Assembly (NCBI GenBank): GCA_029246505.1
Contig: JAQWNC010000002.1
Span: forward strand, 1-64,000
From: Arenicellaceae bacterium
Lineage (GTDB): Bacteria > Pseudomonadota > Gammaproteobacteria > Arenicellales > Arenicellaceae
Reading direction: 5' to 3'
Length of the DNA: 64,000 nt
The translations under genes and the position numbers were made by a program. The first letter of the stretch is position 1. Each line of letters starts with the position of its first letter. The notes beneath the pieces were generated by a model, which searched no databases, was not told where the DNA came from, and saw only the letters and a program-made list of their open reading frames with translations. Positions 9,501 to 17,086 of this stretch are shown in pieces.

Positions 9501-11066
9501 GAGCGTATCGAATATTAGAACGTTCTGAAAGTCAGCAATTAAGGTCTCACGCAGTTCTGGAGAGAACATAAGCTCACGCAGACTCAAATCTGCTAAACCA
9601 TGGCCGAATAAGTCATCATCTCTTATTTCGTCACCACTAGATCTAAGGATGGTCTCCTTGAGGCGGCTAAAATTAAATGGGGCAGAGCCTTTCCATTGGT
9701 TATATAAATATAAGCCGATACTTGAACAAAGCTTGCGGCGTGCCTCTTGGTAATTCTTGCCGGGCTCACCCAATATTAGTTTAGCCAGTCGATTTCTATC
9801 GGCACCAAGCTCGTTTCTACGCTGCACAAACCCTTTAAAAGCTTTACATATAGTGTCTATGTAGATTAATTTTTCTGAATCGTCATACCATTGGGTAAAA
9901 GCAGCCTCTTGAGATTTTAGTGTCCGTTGTTCTAAATCCCCTTTAGGTAGTTCTTCATTTGCCAAGCGACCATATGCACTTATATTGGTTGCAGATATTC
10001 GTCGTCGTAAGCCTATATAACGCAGGTATCGACAGCTATGCCCAAATACTCCTGGGAATTGACTGGACCCCTTGGCTGAAGACAGAGAATCTATCTCTGA
10101 CAGAGTTTTTAGCGCGGGCGAAGGATGCACAAAGCGTTTAACGCTGCGTTGGTAGTGCCGCATTATCTCTGGATGCTCTACGGTGAAATTAGCGGAAGCT
10201 TTTTCAATACTAATAATAGCCGAAGTAATGCTTTTTAGCAGTTTACCTATATTGTCTTGATCATTCTCCGGACACCAACGAACAACCCCATCGATAGATC
10301 TGCGCTTTGCTAATTCCCAGGATGATAAGCCAACATAGCGGGCGCTTTCTTGCCATGATAGACCGTACTGTCTCGCGATACTTGCGAGGCCCTGTGGCTG
10401 TATTGTGTTGAAAACACCAGTTTCGAGCGCTAATAATACATTGGTAGAGGCCAATGGGATTGCGCCACCTGAGTAGCCCAACCCATAAATTATGCCTACG
10501 GTAGGAACATGTGTATTGCACATTTCAGCGATAAGGCGAGAAATAGAATGAGCTTGATTAGCGACATTTGCCTCTGCACCAGCGTCAGCACCTGGTGTGT
10601 CAATAAAGGTGATTATGGGTACTCCATGATCACTAAAGTCACGTACGATTTTTACCGCATCGAGGTGATTTTGCGGTTTCCACACGCCATTATTAACCTC
10701 TCGATTTTGAGCTAGAAAGCCAATTCTTCGGATGCCATAGGGCATTTCAATATCGATTTCTGCTGCGTACAAAGCCTCATCTTTATGTTCATGAATAGTT
10801 TTGCCAGGAATTGCTTCGATCACCTTGGCCGCACTCAGGCGTTTCTTGACTTCGGCGGGTTCCAGAACGGCAGCGATGTACCTATCTACATCTAATTGAC
10901 TCAGCTGCTGGACACGTTTGTTGATATAACCTGCACTTGCAAGCCCTTCGATCGGCGAGGCGATGCTCGGTGATGTTTCACCCTGGAAAAGACTGTAATC
11001 GCTGGCTAACTGCTCGGCGGCTTGAAATAATTCATCTGGAGTATATTTTTGAGTTTTGTTCGCCAT
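6519..11066 (-). CDS. Single-chain acyl-CoA carboxylase: CT-alpha, CT-beta, biotin carboxylase and biotin carrier domains
   Basis: This 1515-residue protein would catalyse both half-reactions of a biotin-dependent acyl-CoA carboxylase. In order: an AccA-like carboxyltransferase half at about 80-300 (FIDTPGADAGAE, YGLGYSGGA, ISRLIAEM); a helical linker of about 400 residues with no domain I recognise; an AccD-like half at about 715-905 (CGVVTGTA, FVSSGGMQTKEGP, GGSQASF) without the AccD zinc ribbon; an ATP-grasp biotin carboxylase at about 935-1390 (HPGIGFLSEN, HGGGGKGIQIV, EMNTRLQIEHPVTEW); and a biotin carrier with IEAMKIF, lysine near 1465. CT-alpha, CT-beta, BC, BCCP differs from the usual BC-first order of single-chain carboxylases. 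The acyl-CoA substrate (acetyl, propionyl or longer) cannot be assigned. birA lies immediately upstream on the same strand. Confidence 0.93.
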   Translation of the reverse strand: MANKTQKYTPDELFQAAEQLASDYSLFQGETSPSIASPIEGLASAGYINKRVQQLSQLDVDRYIAAVLEPAEVKKRLSAAKVIEAIPGKTIHEHKDEALYAAEIDIEMPYGIRRIGFLAQNREVNNGVWKPQNHLDAVKIVRDFSDHGVPIITFIDTPGADAGAEANVANQAHSISRLIAEMCNTHVPTVGIIYGLGYSGGAIPLASTNVLLALETGVFNTIQPQGLASIARQYGLSWQESARYVGLSSWELAKRRSIDGVVRWCPENDQDNIGKLLKSITSAIISIEKASANFTVEHPEIMRHYQRSVKRFVHPSPALKTLSEIDSLSSAKGSSQFPGVFGHSCRYLRYIGLRRRISATNISAYGRLANEELPKGDLEQRTLKSQEAAFTQWYDDSEKLIYIDTICKAFKGFVQRRNELGADRNRLAKLILGEPGKNYQEARRKLCSSIGLYLYNQWKGSAPFNFSRLKETILRSSGDEIRDDDLFGHGLADLSLRELMFSPELRETLIADFQNVLIFDTLYNTFVDNLNEIAAETENFHTLSADTMKRLLDDSMQQATSIVTGDGPSSSTEFSSWLIFFMSFKRRGEFLKDVEEWKRIAFPRLSDALLVLITFFFESLLPRYFAANNNSKEFDGTVNPVHIGKRKDFWNQLAIASVSMRIQRVVRDIKSQNLTTVDAIQEKFFKHFKELDAELITSNPMNFPGFRLSVEKALSNKVTPCGVVTGTAKLEADKSRKVGVFISNISFQAGAFDMAGATKLCKLLVHCAARRLPVICFVSSGGMQTKEGPNALFSMPVTNDRITRFIRDNDLPVIIFGFGDCTGGSQASFVTHPLVHTYYFSGADMPFAGRVVVPSFLPSQNTIANYFKNNSDAMQGLVKHPFAGDLDERLSKVDPSIPVPSDSVEDVVKRVIAGSYLPDQQPTNDSLKESQNTNQFKPVRKVLIHARGCTASKLIRIAQENDIDVVLVQSDPDMNSVPADMMRKQDTLVSLGGQTSDESYLNAHSVLAIADRQEVDAIHPGIGFLSENERYARLVREHGINFIGPYALSMEIMGNKSNAIHTAMANNVPVVPGSYGILTSADATAKVANEVGYPVLLKAVHGGGGKGIQIVRSDAEIKEAFQKVRAEARAAFGNGDLYLEKFVESMRHIEVQILRDSHGNKLILGLRDCSVQRNNQKVIEESASTMLPAKLEKEAYRCAGNLADAVDYIGAGTVEFIYDLPSNSIYFMEMNTRLQIEHPVTEWTTGISIVGEQYRIASGKSIKELKPVANGYSIEARVTAEKAVYTATGGIDFSPTPGNVVECSFPEGDDIEILSSVGSGKTISPFYDSMIAQVIVHATNRKKAVLRLIEVLNKIKITGVCTNLALLNQILSDSVFQKGKYDTGYLPQMLARIDGDKLIEKMADTGLEQIGDDQSTVRIEGSDELRVNSPMTGIFYTTPSPSEPEYVKVGDVIEFDQTICQIEAMKIFTQLSLSSINAGSDIYNNDIKHEVVRINQAPGSQINAGDLVFVIKPLS

Positions 11067-11295
11067 TTTAAAACTTTAGTAGACCCTTTCTTAACTGCTT
11101 TTTTATAGTTATGACGGTTTATGAATTTTGGATGAAGCTCGCAAGCTACACGACCGAAAACCAGGCTGGAGAATATTTAAGTTTGCCACCAAGTATAGTG
11201 CAGCGATATTACGTGATCGGGTCAATTAATTCAGTCCTTTTTGTACTGAGCTATGGAGCTATTAGCTTTATTTTCTCGTACGAAACGAGACCCAA

Positions 11296-12279
11296 TTAGA
11301 CCAATCGAAGACTGTACTCAGGATCAACAATCCGGGCTTCTTCAAGATTAGAGTTTTTAATTACCAGGGACCCTTGTGCATCAACACCTGTTACACGGCC
11401 GACCACTTGTAGCCTGCCTTTAGTCGCGATTACGTCGCAGTTCTGGAATAAATGAAGACTGTGCCAGCGTTCGGAATAGGGTGCAAAGCCGTACGATTGA
11501 AATTGCTCACACAGATTTACCCAGTTGTTAACAAGATCTGCAATTAAATGATTTCGATTGAGGTTTTTATGGCCCGCTGTATATAGATCTGTACATTCTT
11601 GATCAATCGCCTGCTGGTCTTTGGCACTGATTTTTATATTTAGTCCGATACCGCAGTTGAGGCGTACTTCGGCACCTGAGTCCCCTTTAATATTTATCAA
11701 AATACCACCGATCTTCGCCCCATTTAGATATAGATCATTGGGCCATTTTAATTGCAGCCCTTTAACTCCTAAATTTCCCAAAACATCGGCGACCATTACA
11801 CCGGTAGCGAGACTAAATGCCGTAATGTCTGTTGGCCAAACAGGAAACTGCCACGCTAGCGAGAGCATAATGTTCTGGAATGGTGTACTGATCCAATTAT
11901 TAGAACGCCTTCCTTTGCCGAGATTTTGTACTTCGGTTGTGACAAACCCTGTTTGCCCAGCATTCAAGAAAATTGACTCAATTTGACTGTTGGTTGAGTC
12001 CATTACGATATGCACTTTCGATTTGGCTAGTTTTGAAATCGTAGATTGGTTTAACAGTTGTAAAATCGAATCCTGATTCAGTGGGGTAAATCCTTTTTGT
12101 AAGCGATAGCCAGTCGCTGCTTTTGTTTCTACAGGGAGCCCAGCAGCTTGCATTACCCGCAAACGCTTACCGATAGCCACTCGACTCATCCCCAATAAAT
12201 CTCCCAGTTGATTACCACTTAGGTAGCTATCAGTAGAAGATAGTGCAGCGATAATCTTGTGATCTTTTGTATCGAACAT
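11296..12279 (-). CDS. birA: Bifunctional biotin-protein ligase / biotin operon repressor BirA
   Basis: This 327-residue protein has an N-terminal winged-helix domain at about 8-65 (LSGNQLGDLLGMSRVAIGKRL). The catalytic domain includes GKGRRSNNWISTP, the biotin-binding GRGRRGR-equivalent loop, followed by KWPNDLYLNGAKIGGILI and the C-terminal SH3-like part. It makes biotinyl-AMP, transfers biotin to the carrier lysine (EAMKI in the carboxylase next door) and, as a dimer, represses bio genes. The HTH domain means it can act as a repressor, and a matching operator lies in front of bioB. It is divergent from bioB and upstream of the carboxylase on the same strand, with 229 bp between. Confidence 0.95.
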   Translation of the reverse strand: MFDTKDHKIIAALSSTDSYLSGNQLGDLLGMSRVAIGKRLRVMQAAGLPVETKAATGYRLQKGFTPLNQDSILQLLNQSTISKLAKSKVHIVMDSTNSQIESIFLNAGQTGFVTTEVQNLGKGRRSNNWISTPFQNIMLSLAWQFPVWPTDITAFSLATGVMVADVLGNLGVKGLQLKWPNDLYLNGAKIGGILINIKGDSGAEVRLNCGIGLNIKISAKDQQAIDQECTDLYTAGHKNLNRNHLIADLVNNWVNLCEQFQSYGFAPYSERWHSLHLFQNCDVIATKGRLQVVGRVTGVDAQGSLVIKNSNLEEARIVDPEYSLRLV

Positions 12280-12437
12280 AGCTATTAAATTTAGATGAAG
12301 TGCCCAATATACCGTGACTTTAAGCAGTGAAACTAAAGTAATATTTTTTTACACCGCTTATATTAAGGTAGCTTCAGGTTGTATCAACCGTAACTTTTCG
12401 CGGCAGGCATTCGTTAGTCGTCTAGTTGCTCAGCATA

Positions 12438-12469
12438 TAGTAAACTGCGGCTGTATAAATAGTTTACTA
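12438..12469 (+). promoter_or_regulatory. BirA operator overlapping the bioB promoter
   Basis: TAGTAAACT (12438-12446) and AGTTTACTA (12461-12469) are perfect 9-bp inverted repeats with a 14-bp spacer. The half-site core GTAAAC / GTTTAC matches the known BirA half-site TTGTAAACC. TATAAAT inside the spacer (12454-12460) is a plausible -10, so bound BirA would cover the promoter. The site ends 13 bp before the bioB ATG. With bifunctional birA transcribed divergently, this gives the classical biotin feedback loop. Confidence 0.8.
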
Positions 12470-12482
12470 ATGATATGTGTTT

Positions 12483-13457
12483 ATGAATGATCAAGTAGTG
12501 GCATTAGATTTACCTGCAAGTGGTTTGCTTTATAGTGAAGATGCGGTAATTGAGTTGTTCGCGTTGCCATTTTTGGAGCTTGTCTTTAAAGCGCAATCAG
12601 TTCATCAAAAGCATTTTAAAGATTCGGGTATTCAGTTAAGTACCCTGATGAGTGTCAAAACCGGCGCTTGCCCGGAAGATTGTTCATACTGTCCTCAAAG
12701 CGCACGATATAAAACTGGGTTAAAAGTTGAGCAGCTCAAACCTATAGATGAAATCATAGCCGCTGCAAAAGCTGCTAAAGCCACTGGTGCGACACGGTTT
12801 TGTATGGGAGCTGCGTGGCGCAGTCCTAAGCAAAAAGATATTAACCATATGGTCAAAGCAATAGAAGCAGTTCGGGCCGAAGGCTTGGAGACTTGCGCAA
12901 CGTTGGGTATGTTAACACCGCATCATGCGGCTGAGCTTGGTGCGGCTGGCCTCGATTATTACAATCATAATCTTGATACATCCCTAGAATTTTATTCTGA
13001 AATAATTACAACCCGTACGTATCAAGATCGCCTGGATACACTTGAGAATGTGCGTAGTGCGGGTATGAAAGTGTGTTGTGGTGGTATTGTTGGCATGGGT
13101 GAGGGACAAAAGGACAGAGCGGGCTTGCTAGCAACACTTGCCAACATGGACCCTCAACCTGAAAGTGTACCGATTAATAATTTGGTTAAAGTTGAAGGTA
13201 CGCCACTAGAAAACGCTCAAGAGCTCGACCCTTTGGATTTTGTGCGAACCTTGGCAGTGGCACGTATTCTTATGCCACGTGCACGTGTGCGTTTGTCAGC
13301 GGGCAGGGAGCAGATGAGTGATGAGATGCAGACCTTGTGTTTTATTGCAGGTGCAAATTCTATTTTTTATGGCGAAGAGTTACTCACTACCGGTAATGCC
13401 ACACCAGAACACGATCGTGGCCTGTTAAAACGTTTAAAACTAGAGGTTTCAGCCTAG
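12483..13457 (+). CDS. bioB: Biotin synthase BioB
   Basis: This radical-SAM enzyme inserts sulfur into dethiobiotin. The SAM-cluster cysteines are in [12 protein letters not shown] (C63, C67, C70 from the ATG). The family's [31 protein letters not shown] and RLSAGREQM segments are all present, the last holding the arginine that binds the second FeS cluster. Length (324 residues) is normal. I chose ATG 12483; a GTG two codons earlier is possible and there is no strong ribosome site for either. It is the first gene of bioBFHCD, directly behind the BirA operator. Confidence 0.97.
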   Translation: MNDQVVALDLPASGLLYSEDAVIELFALPFLELVFKAQSVHQKHFKDSGIQLSTLMSVKTGACPEDCSYCPQSARYKTGLKVEQLKPIDEIIAAAKAAKATGATRFCMGAAWRSPKQKDINHMVKAIEAVRAEGLETCATLGMLTPHHAAELGAAGLDYYNHNLDTSLEFYSEIITTRTYQDRLDTLENVRSAGMKVCCGGIVGMGEGQKDRAGLLATLANMDPQPESVPINNLVKVEGTPLENAQELDPLDFVRTLAVARILMPRARVRLSAGREQMSDEMQTLCFIAGANSIFYGEELLTTGNATPEHDRGLLKRLKLEVSA

Positions 13458-13506
13458 CTTTCAGCTGCCACGAGAATCTTTGCGATTTAATTGCATTATA
13501 GCTTAG

Positions 13507-14685
13507 ATGGATTGGTCAAATTGGTTGGCTGAGCAGCAGCTCGCACGACAAAAGGGGAATTTGCAGCGAAACAGATTCGCATACTCAGGTCGACAAGGAA
13601 GTATTTTATCCGTCGGTGAAAGCCAATTTATAAACTTTAGTAGTAACGATTATTTGGGCTTGGCCGGTCATCCAGCATTGTCACAAAGTTTGGCTGAATC
13701 TGCTGCCGTGAATGGTGTTGGTAGTGGCGCATCACATTTAGTTTGCGGACATAGTGAGATTCATCAACAACTGGAAGCGGCTTTGGCAGCGTTTGTGGGA
13801 GCAGAGCGTGTGCTTTTATTATCCTCGGGATATATGGCAAATATTGGTCTACCGCAGGCATTAACCAGCCGAGATGACTTAATCTTAAGCGATCGACTGA
13901 ATCATGCTTCTCTGATAGATGGCATTCGCTTAAGCCGGGCTAAAAAACGTCGGTTTCGCCATTGTGATATTGAGCATGCGCAGCTTCAGGCTGAACAACA
14001 GAAGTTTAGTCGTTGTCTGGTCGTGACTGATGGTGTATTCAGTATGGATGGTGATATTGCACCCATTCAGGAGCTTCGTCTTTTGAGCAACAAAAATAAT
14101 GGATTGTTGTTAGTTGATGATGCGCATGGATTGGGTGTGGTCGGTTCAGGCGGGCGGGGTAGCCTATATGCGAGTACTGCAGGTGGTGAATTTATCGACT
14201 TTGAGAGTGTCCTGTTGATGGGAACGTTGGGTAAAGCTTTTGGTTGTTATGGTGCATTTGTGGCGGGTAACGCGAATCTAATAGAGCATATTTCTCAAAG
14301 CTGTAGAAGCTACATATACACAACAGCACCACCGCCTGCTATAGCCGCCTGTGCCTTATCTGCTTTGGAATTAGTAAAACAGGGGGAATTGACAAAAAAT
14401 CTGCACACGAATATCCAGTATTTCGTTAGCCAGGCTAAAGCATATGATTTGCCAATCCTGACATCTTCTTCAGCCATTCAGGTATTACTGGTAGGAGACA
14501 ATATCAGAGTTATGAACCTATCAAACATGCTCAGAGATAAAGGCTTTCTGGTTGGCGCCATTCGGCCGCCTACTGTTCCCGAAGGTACCGCTCGGTTGAG
14601 GATAACCTTGTCAAGCACGCACAAGGTAGAACAAATTGACCGACTCCTGATTGAGCTAAGAAAAGCGATGGATGATGAGTTATGA
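13507..14685 (+). CDS. bioF: 8-amino-7-oxononanoate synthase BioF
   Basis: This 392-residue PLP enzyme condenses pimeloyl-ACP (or -CoA) with alanine. It shows the family's INFSSNDYLGLAGHP, the His/Asp cofactor contacts (DRLNHASLIDG, LVDDAHGLGVVG) and the Schiff-base lysine near residue 244 in GTLGKAFGCYG. It starts 49 bp after bioB, and its stop overlaps the bioH start (ATGA), indicating translational coupling. Confidence 0.96.
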   Translation: MDWSNWLAEQQLARQKGNLQRNRFAYSGRQGSILSVGESQFINFSSNDYLGLAGHPALSQSLAESAAVNGVGSGASHLVCGHSEIHQQLEAALAAFVGAERVLLLSSGYMANIGLPQALTSRDDLILSDRLNHASLIDGIRLSRAKKRRFRHCDIEHAQLQAEQQKFSRCLVVTDGVFSMDGDIAPIQELRLLSNKNNGLLLVDDAHGLGVVGSGGRGSLYASTAGGEFIDFESVLLMGTLGKAFGCYGAFVAGNANLIEHISQSCRSYIYTTAPPPAIAACALSALELVKQGELTKNLHTNIQYFVSQAKAYDLPILTSSSAIQVLLVGDNIRVMNLSNMLRDKGFLVGAIRPPTVPEGTARLRITLSSTHKVEQIDRLLIELRKAMDDEL

Positions 14686-15452
14686 CAGATATTTGCTTGT
14701 TACATGGGTGGGGGGTAAATCGTGCTGTTTGGCAGGGTATTGAAGATTTCTATGCGGCGTATGGCCGCGTAAGGACTATTGATTTACCTGGTTACGGCAA
14801 GCGTTCCAACGAAACATTTCCAGATCAATTAGATTTGGCGGCACAACAAATAGCGGAGGAAATGCCGGTAGATTCAATCGTTATCGGCTGGTCACTCGGC
14901 GGGACATTAGCTCTGTATATACAGTCAGCCCGGTTAGTGCAGATTCGCGCGCTTCAGCTAATCGCGGCAACACCGAAGTTCGTACGTTCACAAAACTGGC
15001 TGGCCGGTCAACAGCCGGAGACATTTGCAAAGTTCTTATTGGATTTTAAGGGTGATTACCTTACGGCGCTGCGGAGGTTTATATCGTTGCAGTTGCACGG
15101 AGACTCGATGAACTCAGATCAATTAGAAAACTGGATGGATAAGCTAAATGTTTACCCCGAACCAAGTAAAACAACACTAATTAATGGGCTTAACGTTTTA
15201 AATAAAACCGATCTTCGTAAAGATTTAGCGCTGATCAATATCCCAACTCATATCGTTTATGGTAAACGCGATCGAGTTTGCCACCCTAAAGCGAATATTT
15301 ATTTACACGAATCAATTGCTAACAGCCAATTATCTGAATTTAATTGCGGGCACCTGCCATTTTATTCGTGCATAGCGGAGTATAAAACGCACACAGGGTG
15401 TTGGTTGGAGTCATTAGGTTTATTAAATTCGGCAGAATCAGAATGCATTTAG
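14682..15452 (+). CDS. bioH: Pimeloyl-ACP methyl ester esterase BioH
   Basis: This alpha/beta hydrolase of 256 residues removes the methyl group from pimeloyl-ACP methyl ester. It has the HGWGVNRAVWQG oxyanion region, the nucleophile elbow GWSLGG at about 71-76, an Asp region (VYGKRDRVCHP) and the late His in CGHLPFYS. The start overlaps the bioF stop by 4 nt. Its position between bioF and bioC supports BioH over other hydrolases. Confidence 0.93.
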   Translation: MTDICLLHGWGVNRAVWQGIEDFYAAYGRVRTIDLPGYGKRSNETFPDQLDLAAQQIAEEMPVDSIVIGWSLGGTLALYIQSARLVQIRALQLIAATPKFVRSQNWLAGQQPETFAKFLLDFKGDYLTALRRFISLQLHGDSMNSDQLENWMDKLNVYPEPSKTTLINGLNVLNKTDLRKDLALINIPTHIVYGKRDRVCHPKANIYLHESIANSQLSEFNCGHLPFYSCIAEYKTHTGCWLESLGLLNSAESECI

Positions 15453-16306
15453 ACGCAAATACACCTCAGGAAAATTTAGCTACTCTTTATGACGCTGAAG
15501 CAATTCGGGCACATTTTGGTGCTGCCGCGAAGCACTACGACGCTTTTTCTTCGATCCAACAAATCACAGCCAATCATCTTACTGAGCTTATTCCGCATAC
15601 TACGGCAAATATAAAAAATGGAATATTGCTTGATTTAGGCTGTGGTACAGGATCAACCGTACAGAATTTTTATCGTGAATACCAAGGCCATTGTATTGGT
15701 TTGGATTTAACCTATCGAATGTTGAAAAATGCGCATGGCTTAAGCAGTGCTCTACAAGCCGATATGCAACAACTTCCTCTTCAGGCGCAAAGCATTGATT
15801 TATTGATATCAAATTCGTCATGTCAATGGGTGGCACCTAAACTGGTGATTGCTGAAATTCAAAGAGTGCTCAAACCAGGTGGTTATGCTTTTATTAGTTT
15901 GTTTGTTGACGGCAGTTTGCCAGAATTAAAACAGAACTTATCACTGCAGCACCGAATGCAAAAACTGCCTTCTGAAAGTCTCTGGTCAAAAATAATTAGG
16001 GAGACAGATTTATTTCTCGAGTATGAGGAACAGAAGCTGCATCTACAAGAGTTTGTTACGTCAAAAGCGCTATTTGATTCTATTCGAGGGGTAGGTGCCT
16101 CTATTTCCCCTGAGCGACACAAATACCTAGGTAAGAAAACGTACAAAGCTATGTTGTCTGACGAAGGCAATGAAAAGAAACTTAGCTGGCGGACGCTTTA
16201 TCTAGTTTTAAAAGCGCCTGCTATCAAAACTGCTATCAAAACAATTGGTGTTGAAATGATTGCTGAAGGCATGACTGAAACTAACTCTATATTCAAGGTC
16301 GGCTAA
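15443..16306 (+). CDS. bioC: Malonyl-ACP O-methyltransferase BioC
   Basis: This SAM-dependent methyltransferase starts pimeloyl synthesis by methylating malonyl-ACP. The SAM-binding motif is LLDLGCGTGSTVQNF, and ISNSSCQWV and EIQRVLKPGGYAFISLF follow as expected. I start it at ATG 15443 (MHLDANT), overlapping the end of bioH by 10 nt; an upstream ATG at 15398 would add 15 residues with no family likeness. About 287 residues. It ends in a TAATG overlap with bioD. Confidence 0.93.
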   Translation: MHLDANTPQENLATLYDAEAIRAHFGAAAKHYDAFSSIQQITANHLTELIPHTTANIKNGILLDLGCGTGSTVQNFYREYQGHCIGLDLTYRMLKNAHGLSSALQADMQQLPLQAQSIDLLISNSSCQWVAPKLVIAEIQRVLKPGGYAFISLFVDGSLPELKQNLSLQHRMQKLPSESLWSKIIRETDLFLEYEEQKLHLQEFVTSKALFDSIRGVGASISPERHKYLGKKTYKAMLSDEGNEKKLSWRTLYLVLKAPAIKTAIKTIGVEMIAEGMTETNSIFKVG

Positions 16307-16971
16307 TGAATGGATGTTTTATAACCGGAACCGATACGGGTATTGGTAAAACCTATATTGCGAGTTCCTTGTTAAGGGAATTAAAAGTGTTGGGCGTGAA
16401 GGCGGCGCCATTTAAACCAGTAGTTAGTGGTATGGATGAAAATGGCATTAATAGTGATATTCAATCGTTAATTCTGGCCTCCGGTTTTTCCGGGAATGTA
16501 GAAGAAGTGTGCCCTTACGTATTCAAACCTGCGATAGCACCACATATGGCGGCGGAGTTGGCTGGTGAGTCGATAGCACTGCCGATAATACTAAGTGCGT
16601 TTAATCGTCTGGCGACAAGTTATGAAACAGTTATTGTCGAAGGAGCGGGGGGCTGGAGAGTACCTATTTCTGGGGATCACGATATGCAGTCGCTGGCAAT
16701 TGCCCTAAATTTACCAGTAATTGTGGTGATAGGTATTCGGCTGGGATGTATTAATCATGGACTTTTGACCTTGGAGTCGGTCGTCCGGTCCAATGTTCCC
16801 ATTGCAGGGTGGATAGCCAACCACTTAGAAGGTCGCAGTAATGTGGCTGAAAAAAATGTAGAAACATTACGAACACGCAGTCCGATAAGTCTATTGGGCG
16901 AATGCGCGTATGAAAGTAGCGATATTGGTTGGGCACCCGAATTTAATTTAGCGGAATGGATTGATAGCTAG
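16306..16971 (+). CDS. bioD: Dethiobiotin synthetase BioD
   Basis: This 221-residue ATP-dependent enzyme closes the ureido ring of dethiobiotin. The P-loop GTDTGIGKTY lies at the N-terminus, followed by FKPVVSG and the VEGAGGWRVPI segment. It is the last gene of the bio operon and its ATG shares one base with the bioC stop. The operon lacks bioA, so the aminotransferase that makes the BioD substrate must be encoded elsewhere. Confidence 0.95.
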   Translation: MNGCFITGTDTGIGKTYIASSLLRELKVLGVKAAPFKPVVSGMDENGINSDIQSLILASGFSGNVEEVCPYVFKPAIAPHMAAELAGESIALPIILSAFNRLATSYETVIVEGAGGWRVPISGDHDMQSLAIALNLPVIVVIGIRLGCINHGLLTLESVVRSNVPIAGWIANHLEGRSNVAEKNVETLRTRSPISLLGECAYESSDIGWAPEFNLAEWIDS

Positions 16972-17020
16972 ATTTGTAGGTTTAGCTAGCTTGATCAGTG
17001 CGGTGAATCAGCAACGAAAC

Positions 17021-17051
17021 TTGCTGCTAAAATTTTCGCGATCCCTATAAT
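17021..17051 (+). promoter_or_regulatory. Possible typA promoter
   Basis: A perfect -10 TATAAT lies at 17046-17051. A TTGCTG at 17021-17026 could be a -35, but the 19-bp spacer is long. It is 35 bp upstream of the typA ATG and follows the end of the bio operon. Confidence 0.35.
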
Positions 17052-17086
17052 GCGCCGCTAGCTAATCAAAGGCGTCACTACCACTA

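Noticed and set aside
11111-11299. 62-codon plus-strand frame between the carboxylase and birA
   Set aside because: It lies opposite the shared promoter region of minus-strand genes, runs up to the end of birA, has no ribosome site and no family likeness. Most likely a chance frame.
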